Below are positions 32,812 through 40,705 of a stretch of 59,968 nt of DNA, piece by piece; the stretch's first letter is position 1; every line of letters begins with the position of its first letter. The notes beneath the pieces were generated by a model, which saw only the letters and a list, made by a program, of their open reading frames with translations, did no database searches and was not told where the DNA came from. Both the position numbers and the translations under genes were made by a program. The stretch is from a virus, in IMG/VR virus record IMGVR_UViG_3300045738_001464, positions 1-59,968 of that record; one strand, given 5' to 3'.

Positions 32812-33375
32812 TTAGAGTTCTAGTTTAATTAAAGCGTAGCCATCGGAATCACTTGATCCGAGAACTTTACCTACTACGAAACCAGCGCTGTCATCATTAT
32901 ATTGAATGATTTCGCCACTGTCTCCAGCATAAAGCTTCTGACCAGCAGTAACTGTACCGATTGAGTCTCCTGTGTACAGGAGGACGCCTCTTGTAAGAAC
33001 TGGTACTGTTTGACCGCTGAGAGCAACTTCCATCTCTGCGGCCTTACGGGGGTTAAATTTCAAGAGTTCACCGTTCTCATCAACTTCAGCGACGCTATGG
33101 AGTAATACTCCAAGAGCTACGTTGCCCGAAGAAGTTACAGCAACCTTAGCGGTTGTGCCGTAACGTTGAGATACAGTTCCGTTGTAAGAAGCTCCGGGGG
33201 AACCTAACATCTCTGTTGGGTCATCGGTATTCTTCCAACCATCACCTTGAACCTTTACGAGCGTTCCCTTTGGAACGTCCGTGCCAGCGACGATGCTAAT
33301 TGCTCCACTATAAGCGTAGAGATTAACAACATCGTGTTCATCATATACTCTGAATGGTTTTAGATTAATAGCCAT
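32812..33375 (-). CDS. Capsid decoration or stabilisation protein candidate
   Basis: Protein of 187 residues, beta-rich: VAGTDVPKGTLVKVQGDGW, GVLLHSVAEVDENG, VPVLTRGVLLYTGDSIG and KLYAGDSGEIIQY resemble the repeated beta-barrel layout of DUF2190-type and head-fibre or decoration proteins. Located directly between the protease-scaffold gene and the major capsid gene, where decoration proteins are usual. Good ribosome site (AGGAAAAAA). It would bind the outer capsid surface after expansion. Confidence 0.6.
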   Translation of the reverse strand: MAINLKPFRVYDEHDVVNLYAYSGAISIVAGTDVPKGTLVKVQGDGWKNTDDPTEMLGSPGASYNGTVSQRYGTTAKVAVTSSGNVALGVLLHSVAEVDENGELLKFNPRKAAEMEVALSGQTVPVLTRGVLLYTGDSIGTVTAGQKLYAGDSGEIIQYNDDSAGFVVGKVLGSSDSDGYALIKLEL

Positions 33376-33418
33376 AATTTTTTCCTATTGTTTATTATTA
33401 AATCTTTCTTTGTTGTCG

Positions 33419-34996
33419 TTACTTTTGAATCCAATTCTCTGGACTAAAAGCTTGTTCATATTTCTCGAAGACAGTCGGCTCTTCAGCCCCTGCCGAAACA
33501 GGAAGATCAGAAGCTTCAGTTTCAGAAGAATCAATGGCCTCTTCGACCACTTCGGAAGCAGATTTTTCAATCTCTTTAGGAGTTTCCGGAGTCTCTTCGG
33601 AAGCCTTAACTTCCTCTGTCTTTTTGATTTTAGAATTCTCAGTTTCGACTTCAGCTTTCTCGGCCTCAGCAGCTTCTACAATCTCTCTTTTCTTGGAATC
33701 CATAAGGACTTCCATTTTCTTTGAGAAAATTTCGAAATTTTCATCTGACATATCCTTAATCTCGACAGCAAGAACTTCCCGATCTTCATCGGAAAGAACA
33801 TACTCTTCGTCAAGCGAAGTCATTCGATTCACGAATTTAATTTCTGCCTCCTTGGCAGCCGCTTCTTTCTGCAAAGCCTCAAGATCAGCCTTAACCTTCT
33901 CAAGATCTTCGCTGCTGATATCAGCAGACTTCTTAAGAGTGTCAAGTTCTTCCCCAGTGGCTTTCAGCTTGTTTTCTACTTCTTGCGTCTCGGCAAGGTA
34001 CTTCTCAGTAGCTTTGTTCAACTCCTCTTCAATAAAATCAGAGATAGCCGAAGCTGAAAGCTCCTTGAGAGTCTCATCGTTGATGTCTTTTAAGCTTTCT
34101 ATTTTCATAACGAGTTTCTTTACTTTCTTTACATTTTTTTCATTAGATTGTGAAATGCAATTTTCTTTTTCTTTTATTTTCTTTAATTGTTTCAATTTTT
34201 TTGGATCTTGGATTTCCCCTTCGGTTTTATCCTCTGGTTCGTCTTCAGATTCTTTAGATAAGACAGTAACCCCCTGCACGTCAGCAGCCGGAGTTTCGGT
34301 TAAGCCAATTCCAAGAGGCACAACTTGTCCCACAACCTTACGATAAATATATCTACCATCTTCGGTTTGTCCAGAGCCACCTAGTGCTTTTAAGCATTCT
34401 TTTAGAGCCTCAATTTCCTGCTCATTTGAGACAACAGTTGCAGATTCTATGTTTTTGTCCTCTTTTTCTGCTACAATTAGCTCATAATCGGAAAATCCTA
34501 ACTCCCAGCTTGCACTAATTTTTAAATAGTTTTTACTCGTTGGATCGTTAGATTCTTCGATTACATTAGATAATTCAGGATGTACGATTCTCCAAGCTAC
34601 CCCCCCTAAGGTTATATTAAACGGAGAACTCAAATCTTTTACTTCGTCTTCGCTAAGAGGTTTATCTGTTCCAAACTCGCTGAACCCTGCGACAAGAATT
34701 GTCCCGATTACTCTTTGTCTATTGTGCTCGACATTGATAGGTTTGTTTATAAAAGATTTATAAATCGCTATAGCCGTATTTGTATCAATTGCGTCACCAT
34801 TTCTGTTCACTCTATTTGCGACACAGGCATTAAAAGCTAATGGTAACAGGTCAATTTCTTTACTTGTATCTATATCGGGAACAAATTCTGCGATATCTAG
34901 ATGACTGGCAAGAGCCAAGTACTTATCTTTCTCTTCGGAAACCAAAGGTTTTACAATAGAGCTAAAAATAGTTTTGAACTTAAAATCTTCTTTCAT
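33419..34996 (-). CDS. Prohead protease fused to scaffold protein
   Basis: Protein of 525 residues. The N-terminal 200 residues resemble phage prohead proteases of the assemblin-like serine type: NRVNRNGDAIDT, then INKPINVEHNRQRVIGTI with the candidate catalytic His, and NYLKISASWELGF with the candidate Ser. A linker of about 100 residues rich in Asp, Glu and Lys follows. Residues about 290-470 form a coiled coil (DELNKATEKYLAET and KVKADLEALQKEAAAKE regions) like a scaffold. The C-terminus ends with an acidic region and PENWIQK. Protease-scaffold fusions are known in phages; the scaffold part would be digested during maturation. Position ahead of the capsid genes agrees. Confidence 0.75.
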   Translation of the reverse strand: MKEDFKFKTIFSSIVKPLVSEEKDKYLALASHLDIAEFVPDIDTSKEIDLLPLAFNACVANRVNRNGDAIDTNTAIAIYKSFINKPINVEHNRQRVIGTILVAGFSEFGTDKPLSEDEVKDLSSPFNITLGGVAWRIVHPELSNVIEESNDPTSKNYLKISASWELGFSDYELIVAEKEDKNIESATVVSNEQEIEALKECLKALGGSGQTEDGRYIYRKVVGQVVPLGIGLTETPAADVQGVTVLSKESEDEPEDKTEGEIQDPKKLKQLKKIKEKENCISQSNEKNVKKVKKLVMKIESLKDINDETLKELSASAISDFIEEELNKATEKYLAETQEVENKLKATGEELDTLKKSADISSEDLEKVKADLEALQKEAAAKEAEIKFVNRMTSLDEEYVLSDEDREVLAVEIKDMSDENFEIFSKKMEVLMDSKKREIVEAAEAEKAEVETENSKIKKTEEVKASEETPETPKEIEKSASEVVEEAIDSSETEASDLPVSAGAEEPTVFEKYEQAFSPENWIQK

Positions 34997-35006
34997 AATC
35001 TGATAT

Positions 35007-35537
35007 TTAAATTAATGAGTAATAATGATAACCCATTGGTTTATCTTGCAAAAATAATTCATCCAAATTGAAATCCATTACCAAACCGAATTCTTTCGAT
35101 TCTTTCTTTGCTAATTTGATGTCTTCCAGAGAAGGGGCATCGCATAATTCTTTACAATTGTTTTTTACAAAATTGTTCACATGGGCGACTGACCATGTAT
35201 TCTTATTTATACTAGGATCAATATTAGAATCAACCGAAGCCAAACAAAATACTTCCTTAAATCGTTCTAGGGTCATTTTCCTACCATTTTCTTTATTGAA
35301 CTTTTTTCTTTTTCCATCTAGGAATTTTATTATTTTAACGGAATAATCAATAGCTTGTGATTGAGTGGTTATTTTGTCAGAGGCTTCAGGTTTTGCATCC
35401 GGTTTCGTATCGGAGATAACTTCTGCATTTTCTTTTAGCAGGGGTTCTGGACTTGCGTCTTTAGATTCTTTATTAGAGATTTGATTGACCTTAATCCAAA
35501 GGTCTTTGTAATTTCTCTTAGCCCTATTTTTTTCCAT
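35007..35537 (-). CDS. Uncharacterised charged protein before the scaffold gene
   Basis: Protein of 176 residues, basic N-terminus (KNRAKRNYKDLWIKVNQI), acidic Pro-rich linker and a folded helical C-terminal half (IDYSVKIIKFLDGKRKKFN, RMKTLERF-like and SVAHVNNFVKNNCKEL segments). No catalytic motif or membrane segment. A GTGTAAT element lies 26 bases upstream, after a terminator. It is the first gene of the head unit (protease-scaffold, decoration, capsid), so a head assembly role is likely but unproven. Confidence 0.55.
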   Translation of the reverse strand: MEKNRAKRNYKDLWIKVNQISNKESKDASPEPLLKENAEVISDTKPDAKPEASDKITTQSQAIDYSVKIIKFLDGKRKKFNKENGRKMTLERFKEVFCLASVDSNIDPSINKNTWSVAHVNNFVKNNCKELCDAPSLEDIKLAKKESKEFGLVMDFNLDELFLQDKPMGYHYYSLI

Positions 35538-35563
35538 AATGAATACCTAACTAGTCTAGCTAT

Positions 35564-35571
35564 ATTACACA
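35564..35571 (-). promoter_or_regulatory. GTGTAAT element heading the capsid unit
   Basis: Minus-strand TGTGTAAT 26 bases before the ATG at 35537 and downstream of the terminator at 35617-35638; likely drives the protease, decoration and capsid genes. Confidence 0.5.
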
Positions 35572-35616
35572 AAATTTAACCTAAAATCTTGAAATGTCCA
35601 AAATAAAAATAAAAAA

Positions 35617-35638
35617 CCCCGCATATTAAAATGCGGGG
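35617..35638 (-). terminator. Intrinsic terminator after the lipoprotein genes
   Basis: Stem CCCCGCAT/ATGCGGGG with loop TTTAAT, then TTTTTTATTTTTATTTT on the minus strand. Confidence 0.9.
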
Positions 35639-35664
35639 CTTGGTCTAATTGGATTTTTAGATTG

Positions 35665-35865
35665 CTATTTCTTCTTTTCTTTAGTCGAAGAAGTGGGGGA
35701 TGTCGTCAGCTTAACCAGAGGCAAGGTTATGCTTACTCCATCAGTTGAGGCTGAAGCCCCAATCACTTTATCCTCGTTAGCCCCTGCTCCAAGAGCTACG
35801 GTACTCGTACAACCCGACGTTGCAAAAAGCAACGCCCCAATAGAAACGATTAGTAATGTTTTCAT
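35665..35865 (-). CDS. Small lipoprotein
   Basis: Protein of 66 residues with a clear lipoprotein signal: a hydrophobic stretch (LLIVSIGALLF) then ATSGC lipobox, Cys at residue 19. The mature part is short, Ser/Thr/Val-rich, ending in a basic STKEKKK tail. Followed by a terminator. Last of four consecutive lipoprotein genes. Could be an outer-membrane spanin-like or exclusion lipoprotein; no family recognised. Confidence 0.7.
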   Translation of the reverse strand: MKTLLIVSIGALLFATSGCTSTVALGAGANEDKVIGASASTDGVSITLPLVKLTTSPTSSTKEKKK

Positions 35866-35906
35866 TCGGGCGAGAAGCTATACGAAATCTATCTTGCCGT
35901 CAAGGA

Positions 35907-36407
35907 TTATTTTTTTATTTTTTCAATCAAAAAAACTTTATCGATTATTGTGCATTTTCCGAAAAAATTCTCAAAATATGTATCTATGGGATAAACAGCC
36001 CAATGATATTCCAAGGTCATTGATTTGTGGATTAAAATTATAGCAATGTCTTTTTTGGCATCTAATACGCTAAGCGACTTTACTTCTCTCATTTTAAAAT
36101 TAGACAATTTTAGAATATGTTCTATCTCACTCCTAAAGGTAATCCCCCTTGCGCGAGAATCGAAAATCGAATAAAAAGTCCTATATGGATGTCCTCTTTT
36201 TTGTATTGCGTGGCTTATTACTTCTCTATTTGTATTTATGCTAAAATGCCTTAATATTTTTTCTAGAGCTATTGGACCGCAGCTATACACATGAGCGGGA
36301 TCTTTGTGTTGGTCTATTAAGGCTCTAACTTCTTTCCCTTCGGAAAAAGTTTGTATTGTACCACATCCAACGAAAAACAATATTAAAAAAATTAGTACAT
36401 TCTTCAT
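35907..36407 (-). CDS. Lipoprotein with C39-peptidase-like domain
   Basis: Protein of 166 residues. A lipoprotein signal (LIFLILFFVGC) puts the lipid Cys at residue 15. Residues about 40-142 match the outline of C39-type papain-fold peptidases: SCGPIALEKIL with candidate nucleophile C43, EYHWAVYPID with candidate H135 and D142. Family members cleave Gly-Gly leader peptides or other substrates; some are tethered to membranes. Here the enzyme would face the periplasm. Upstream GTGTAAT element 10 bases before the start. Lysis, superinfection exclusion, or processing of a host secreted peptide are possible roles; none shown. Confidence 0.6.
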   Translation of the reverse strand: MKNVLIFLILFFVGCGTIQTFSEGKEVRALIDQHKDPAHVYSCGPIALEKILRHFSINTNREVISHAIQKRGHPYRTFYSIFDSRARGITFRSEIEHILKLSNFKMREVKSLSVLDAKKDIAIILIHKSMTLEYHWAVYPIDTYFENFFGKCTIIDKVFLIEKIKK

Positions 36408-36417
36408 AACATTCTTT

Positions 36418-36425
36418 ATTACACG
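36418..36425 (-). promoter_or_regulatory. GTGTAAT element before the C39-like lipoprotein gene
   Basis: Minus-strand CGTGTAAT 10 bases before the ATG at 36407. Confidence 0.5.
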
Positions 36426-36449
36426 AAAAGAATGCTATCGGATAATTTG

Positions 36450-36770
36450 TTATTTGGATTTATTTCGAATGCTTCTTTTGACAGCCATTCTCAGAGCAAT
36501 CATCATGACGACTACAATCATAGACCATACAACAAGACTTTTAAAATTTGCCTTGGGTTTCTCTTCAACCGCAGAAGGTAACGCGACAGCATGTTTATTT
36601 TTTGGGATTGCTGTTTCTTTTTTTTCTTCTTTCGTAATGCCTACGGCTTCCCCAATATTTTCTCCGATACTTTTTACAATAGTAATAGGAAGCTTTAAGA
36701 TCTTACATCCAGATAAAGGAATTAACATAGAGATTAAGGCTATGCAAAAAAATGTTTTTAGTTTTTTCAT
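36450..36770 (-). CDS. Lipoprotein with C-terminal membrane segment
   Basis: Protein of 106 residues. Signal KTFFCIALISMLIPLSGC has a lipobox with Cys at residue 22, followed by a charged linker and a C-terminal hydrophobic helix (LVVWSMIVVVMMIAL) with a basic end. The ATG overlaps the stop of the upstream lipoprotein gene. A protein anchored at both ends, by lipid and helix, could bridge or deform membranes. Part of the lysis-like cluster. Confidence 0.65.
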   Translation of the reverse strand: MKKLKTFFCIALISMLIPLSGCKILKLPITIVKSIGENIGEAVGITKEEKKETAIPKNKHAVALPSAVEEKPKANFKSLVVWSMIVVVMMIALRMAVKRSIRNKSK

Positions 36771-37375
36771 TTAGACCTTTTCTTAGCGGGTCTTTTTTTG
36801 GTGGATCTTTTTTTAGTTTTTGGCTTATTCTTTTTGCTCTTGGATATTGCCCTTACCGTATCATAAGCAAGATAAGCTATAATCAGAACTAGAATAACAA
36901 AAAAATAATACATAAATAATTCAAGCCAATTGATTTTCATTTCTTCTTCTTTTGGGTTGTTTGTTTTAACTTCGTCACTTGGTTCTCCTTTAGACGGGTT
37001 ATTCGTCACTGGTTTAGGAGGATTATTCGTAATTGGTAATACATTTACCAATGGAAAAAGAGATTCTGGTTTCTGATTTCGCGTTTCCGGCACGATAGGA
37101 ATTCCAATAGATGTATTTGGTTTTGCGCTTTCGAGCCCCTCCAAGGATTTTGGTTTGCTACGTGCAGATGACAATTTAACTGGAGGAGTAGCAACAGCTT
37201 TTGCGTTTTTAAATTTTTCTGATTCTTCTCTTTTGGCTTTCGATTCCTTATTCAGTTGTTCTCCCGTTTTCGGAGAAATAATTTTTCCAACAGAATGCTT
37301 ACTTATAGTAGTACCACCTGTCCTGCATCCAACACAGGCAATTAAAAAACAAATTGCAAATAATTTAAGCTTCAT
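36767..37375 (-). CDS. Pro-rich lipoprotein with membrane segment, outer spanin candidate
   Basis: Protein of 202 residues. Lipobox LIACVGC gives Cys 17. The mature chain is Lys/Ser-rich then Pro/Asn-rich (NNPPKPVTNNPS), followed by a hydrophobic helix (YYFFVILVLIIAYLAY) and a very basic Lys/Arg tail (KKRSTKKRPAKKRSK). It overlaps the coiled-coil protein gene upstream by 11 bases, in the manner of overlapping spanin pairs. An outer spanin would lack the second membrane helix, so the call is a candidate only. Confidence 0.55.
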   Translation of the reverse strand: MKLKLFAICFLIACVGCRTGGTTISKHSVGKIISPKTGEQLNKESKAKREESEKFKNAKAVATPPVKLSSARSKPKSLEGLESAKPNTSIGIPIVPETRNQKPESLFPLVNVLPITNNPPKPVTNNPSKGEPSDEVKTNNPKEEEMKINWLELFMYYFFVILVLIIAYLAYDTVRAISKSKKNKPKTKKRSTKKRPAKKRSK

Positions 37376-37691
37376 ACCTTTTGTTCCTTCTGTCTAATTC
37401 TTCTTTCATTTTCTTTAGCAAGTCCATTAGGACCTTATTATAAAGATCTAATTCGGTATTTTGTTTTATGAATTTATTGAGTAAATTTCGTTGTGCGTGA
37501 ATTAGGTCCCTCTGCTCTTTTATCGCGAGTCCATACTTTTCTATTGTAACCGCTTTTGTGATTTTGTGAATTGTAATTTCAGATGCTTGGGTTAAATTCA
37601 AAAATAAAGAAACAGAAAGCGCGATTCCTAAACTCATTTTAACGGCGAAATCCATGTTTATTTTTTTAAATAAATTTTTTATTTTTTTCAT
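37365..37691 (-). CDS. Membrane-anchored coiled coil, inner spanin candidate
   Basis: Protein of 108 residues: basic N-terminus, one membrane helix (MSLGIALSVSLFLNL), then a long helix of heptad type (REQRDLIHAQRNLLNKF and LDLYNKVLMDLLKKM regions). This N-in, C-out layout with periplasmic coiled coil is that of an i-spanin. It lies between the holin-like gene (4-base overlap) and the Pro-rich lipoprotein gene (11-base overlap), the usual lysis order. No sequence signature can confirm the family. Confidence 0.55.
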   Translation of the reverse strand: MKKIKNLFKKINMDFAVKMSLGIALSVSLFLNLTQASEITIHKITKAVTIEKYGLAIKEQRDLIHAQRNLLNKFIKQNTELDLYNKVLMDLLKKMKEELDRRNKRYEA

Positions 37692-38125
37692 GTCGATCCT
37701 TTTGCTGTTGCGTTGCCGAAATAAAAGCCTACGATTGCTGTAAGGGTGTGCCTTACTTCCGGAACCATTAAGTATCCTTTTAGCTCAACAAATAAAATTT
37801 CTGTCCCTCCGCCGAATAGTCCAAAAAACCATGTCGGATTTTCAGTTTCTATTTCCACTATGGTCGAATATCCGAATATAGATAAAAGAAATGGGGCCAA
37901 AATAACGGCAAATAATATCGAAGCAACAATTGCTCTACGTACCCATTTACCTACATCAACTGGAACTCTTTTCGCTGCCTTGTCAGCACTGTCGTCTTCT
38001 GCTTTTTTCCAGCCAATTGCCCTTTTGTAGATTTCATGACGTTCTTTTGCTCTTTCGGCTAAATACCTGAATATAAAGCCGACAATAGTACCACCGATCA
38101 TTGTGATGAGTTCCATTGAAAGCAT
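37688..38125 (-). CDS. Holin-like membrane protein
   Basis: Protein of 145 residues with three likely membrane helices: MELITMIGGTIVGFIFRYLA near the N-terminus, AIVASILFAVILAPFLLSIF in the middle, and a C-terminal TAIVGFYFGNATA block of the kind common in phage holins. A Lys/Arg-rich loop links helices 1 and 2. Followed by the coiled-coil and lipoprotein genes. Holins permeabilise the inner membrane at lysis; no endolysin gene is visible nearby. A GTGTAAG element lies 15 bases upstream. Confidence 0.6.
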   Translation of the reverse strand: MLSMELITMIGGTIVGFIFRYLAERAKERHEIYKRAIGWKKAEDDSADKAAKRVPVDVGKWVRRAIVASILFAVILAPFLLSIFGYSTIVEIETENPTWFFGLFGGGTEILFVELKGYLMVPEVRHTLTAIVGFYFGNATAKGST

Positions 38126-38140
38126 AACGTCTTACATATA

Positions 38141-38148
38141 CTTACACC
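38141..38148 (-). promoter_or_regulatory. GTGTAAG variant heading the lysis-like cluster
   Basis: Minus-strand GGTGTAAG directly after the terminator at 38154-38180 and 15 bases before the ATG at 38125. Confidence 0.4.
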
Positions 38149-38153
38149 AAAAA

Positions 38154-38180
38154 AGCCGCACAGTTATTCACCATGCGGCT
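38154..38180 (-). terminator. Intrinsic terminator after the FtsZ-like gene
   Basis: Stem AGCCGCA/TGCGGCT with a 13-base loop, then TTTTTT on the minus strand. Confidence 0.85.
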
Positions 38181-38204
38181 TCGATATATGTTTTAGTATT
38201 ATAT

Positions 38205-39386
38205 TTAGGTCAAATCACCTAATTTTTTTAATTCTTTTAACTTATCGCTTGGTTTATCCAAACCACCAATTGCTGTATATACCGTAAGGTTAGGCTTGTC
38301 TCCGCTGTATATTCCTCTATGAACAACATTTCCAGCTTTCAACATTCTGCATAATTGGTCAAAACCTTGATCGAGCGCAGTTTGCTGAATATTATCAAGT
38401 TGCTCCTTTCCCCCTACTATAATAGCTCCCGCGCAAGTGCCTGTTGACAAATCAATACCACCAGATAAAAGACCGCTTTTGAAGTTGTCTCTTATAGCTC
38501 TTGAAATGTTAACGGGGTCTTTCCAGTTTTCCACTGGGGCAGCGCCAAAGACCATCATGCCGGAATCTAAGATTGACTTATAATCACTAGCATCAAAAGA
38601 GGAATATGAACTATCTCTTGCTGCTGTTAAATTAAACAAGTGAAACAATCCAGCCATGCTCATATTTGCTGTCTGCCAAAAATTGGAAACCACGAGATTG
38701 GGATAAACTTTTCCGATTCTTTCATTATCTATCACGACAAGAGGAGAAACGATTCCATCCTTAACTAAATTATATACAGCATTCAAACAATGGAAAGAAT
38801 TTGCGTTTACCTTTCTTCCTTCTGAAAATTTTGGAAGAGCTAAGATGACTCCTACTTTTTTAGTAGAGCAGCCGAGTGTCTCTTGTAATTCTTTTGCTGC
38901 GTGAATCAATGGAACCACCGTTCCTCCACCAGTCCCACCACCCGCACCCGCGCAAATCATAATCCTATCTAACTGTTCGCCAAAGGAGTAACGCATGAAA
39001 TCGATAACGTCATCTCTTCTTTCGGCAAAAACCTTAGCTGCGTATTTAGGGTCTTTACCCGCACCACCTTCTCCGATGCATAATTTATTATTCAGGTTAA
39101 CAGTATTTAAATCTTGTTCTGCTGTATTAAGAACAGCAACTTTTCTATATCCCAATTGATGGAATGTTTCCGCGATACGAGATCCGCCTTGTCCAGACCC
39201 AACAAAAGCAAATTTATAGGCTACTTCAATTTCATCCTCAATTTCTTTTACCTGCTCGGGTTCTGGGCTCGGCATGGGTATGTCAGGTAATGAAATATCA
39301 AATCCATCAGGATTCATATATTCATTAACTCCTTGACCAATTGGTTTATCTTGGTTTTCGAGATTCTCTTGATTTTCTTCGCTCAT
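38205..39386 (-). CDS. FtsZ/tubulin-like GTPase
   Basis: Protein of 393 residues. After an acidic Pro-rich extension of about 55 residues come the family blocks in order: FVGSGQGGSR, VAVLNTAEQDL, IGEGGAGKDP, the tubulin signature GAGGGTGGG at 147-155 (G-box of FtsZ is GGGTGTG), KVGVILALPKFSEGRK, and a T7-like loop FDASD with D265 and D268 spaced as the catalytic acids of FtsZ. GTP binding and filament-dependent hydrolysis are therefore plausible. Phage tubulins (PhuZ, TubZ) position phage DNA or virions in the host. It lies between a tube-like gene and the lysis cluster, with its own GTGTAAT element and a terminator. The C-terminus is short, with no evident FtsZ-type tail binding motif. Confidence 0.85.
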   Translation of the reverse strand: MSEENQENLENQDKPIGQGVNEYMNPDGFDISLPDIPMPSPEPEQVKEIEDEIEVAYKFAFVGSGQGGSRIAETFHQLGYRKVAVLNTAEQDLNTVNLNNKLCIGEGGAGKDPKYAAKVFAERRDDVIDFMRYSFGEQLDRIMICAGAGGGTGGGTVVPLIHAAKELQETLGCSTKKVGVILALPKFSEGRKVNANSFHCLNAVYNLVKDGIVSPLVVIDNERIGKVYPNLVVSNFWQTANMSMAGLFHLFNLTAARDSSYSSFDASDYKSILDSGMMVFGAAPVENWKDPVNISRAIRDNFKSGLLSGGIDLSTGTCAGAIIVGGKEQLDNIQQTALDQGFDQLCRMLKAGNVVHRGIYSGDKPNLTVYTAIGGLDKPSDKLKELKKLGDLT

Positions 39387-39399
39387 AGTCTTTTCCTTT

Positions 39400-39407
39400 A
39401 TTACACC
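39400..39407 (-). promoter_or_regulatory. GTGTAAT element before the FtsZ-like gene
   Basis: Minus-strand GGTGTAAT 13 bases before the ATG at 39386, overlapping the stop of the upstream gene; an AAAGGA ribosome site lies between. Confidence 0.55.
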
Positions 39408-40705
39408 TAGAAATTATACCCGGAGAAAGTTGCCCCTGACTCTATTGTCCTTCCGCTAATGAAAAGGCCCTTTCCTGAGACCGTATCTGCCACATCAGTA
39501 CTAAACTCCATTGTAAGTTCCGCTCTTTCGTTGACTACAGCCCCAAGACTTATTGAGTCTACATCACATTGATATAAATCATATTGAAGTACAACGGATG
39601 GATCAATTACCCCAGTGCAGACTATCCAAGGAGAAGCGTTTCTTGCTTTAAAGAATATATCATATTTATAATCATTAAAAAATAAATTTCTTAATTCTCC
39701 TGTTTTTGAACTGGCGACCAATGCGGTAAAATTAGCCCCAACTTTAATTGGGTATTTTATTGGCTTATCTACCGGAAGCTTATGCCCTATCCCTATAATT
39801 TCTCTTCTATTAAAATCGACAGTAAACGATGCGCTTTGAACGTGTAGGTCTTCGAGATTGAAACCTATGTCTTCTATATCAGATCGATCTTCCCCGTAAC
39901 CAGTGGCTTGAATAACCAAATCTAAATCAGTAGTTAAAAGTGGTTTTCTAGCGCCCGTGATATTGGAACCACTCGCTTCTCCCCTTAAAATTGGTATCTT
40001 AAAAATATTATCATTAATATTATTGAATCCCGTTGTATCAATTGAAGGAATTATTCCCGAACCACTATTGTAAAAATTTACATTGTGGCAAACATAAGAG
40101 ACACTGGACCTAACAAGATCTTGGATATTGAATTCAGTAGAGTAACTATTGATATAGCAATCTCCGAAAGCCAAGGTACTGATTTCATTAAATTCGTTTT
40201 CAGGTAAATTTCTTAAATCCATTCCTCGTTTTCCATTCACGAAAAACAAATTTCTTCTGTCTCTATCTTCGAATGGCCAATTACCCCCTTCGGGATAAGC
40301 TTGTGTTGTTTCTCTAGACGTAAACCCCTTGAAACAAAAAACTCCTGTATTGTGTTCGTAATATGGTTGTTTATATTGGAACCCCGTTGGGAAATTAGGA
40401 TTGAAGCCCATTCTTATTTCGTTTCTTAGATCATATGCCATGTATTGGAAACTCAGATCTACAAGCGGAGGGGTTATTTGTGGTCTAGATACTAATTCTC
40501 TTCGCCCAAGCTCAGATACATCTTGCCTTTGTGTGTTGATATTATATTCGAATTGCGTAAGCCCATTGAGTTGTTTGATTAGATTGTGAGTTCCATCAGA
40601 ACTGCCAGTAAGATCTCCGTAACTATTTACGAAGTGATACCCAGACGATGGAGAAGGCCCAACGAATAACGCCTGTTCATTAGATCTAATCGTATATTCA
40701 GGCAT
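39407..40705 (-). CDS. Tube-like structural protein B, paralogue of 12801-14156
   Basis: Protein of 432 residues. It shares with protein A a VGPSP N-terminus, a NINTQRQDVSELGRRELV-like block before VDLSFQYM and IRMGF, a YSTEFNIQDL strand, a KYPIKVGANFTALVAS late strand, and a closing MEFSTDVADTVSGKGLFISG block. Located right after the portal gene (8-base overlap), far from the tail genes. Two diverged copies 25 kb apart may be a tube and a head or neck protein of the same fold, or tube and tube-cap. Structural call is good, exact role open. Confidence 0.55.
   Translation of the reverse strand: MPEYTIRSNEQALFVGPSPSSGYHFVNSYGDLTGSSDGTHNLIKQLNGLTQFEYNINTQRQDVSELGRRELVSRPQITPPLVDLSFQYMAYDLRNEIRMGFNPNFPTGFQYKQPYYEHNTGVFCFKGFTSRETTQAYPEGGNWPFEDRDRRNLFFVNGKRGMDLRNLPENEFNEISTLAFGDCYINSYSTEFNIQDLVRSSVSYVCHNVNFYNSGSGIIPSIDTTGFNNINDNIFKIPILRGEASGSNITGARKPLLTTDLDLVIQATGYGEDRSDIEDIGFNLEDLHVQSASFTVDFNRREIIGIGHKLPVDKPIKYPIKVGANFTALVASSKTGELRNLFFNDYKYDIFFKARNASPWIVCTGVIDPSVVLQYDLYQCDVDSISLGAVVNERAELTMEFSTDVADTVSGKGLFISGRTIESGATFSGYNF

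Noticed and set aside
33534-34346. Long plus-strand open frame of 270 codons
   Set aside because: It is the antisense shadow of the Glu/Lys/Ser-rich protease-scaffold gene; Ser-rich, no ribosome site, no motif.
35866-35906. Possible sigma-70 promoter TTGACG and TATAGC on the minus strand before the lipoprotein gene at 35865
   Set aside because: The 15-base spacer is short and the -10 box is weak; not strong enough to list as a feature.
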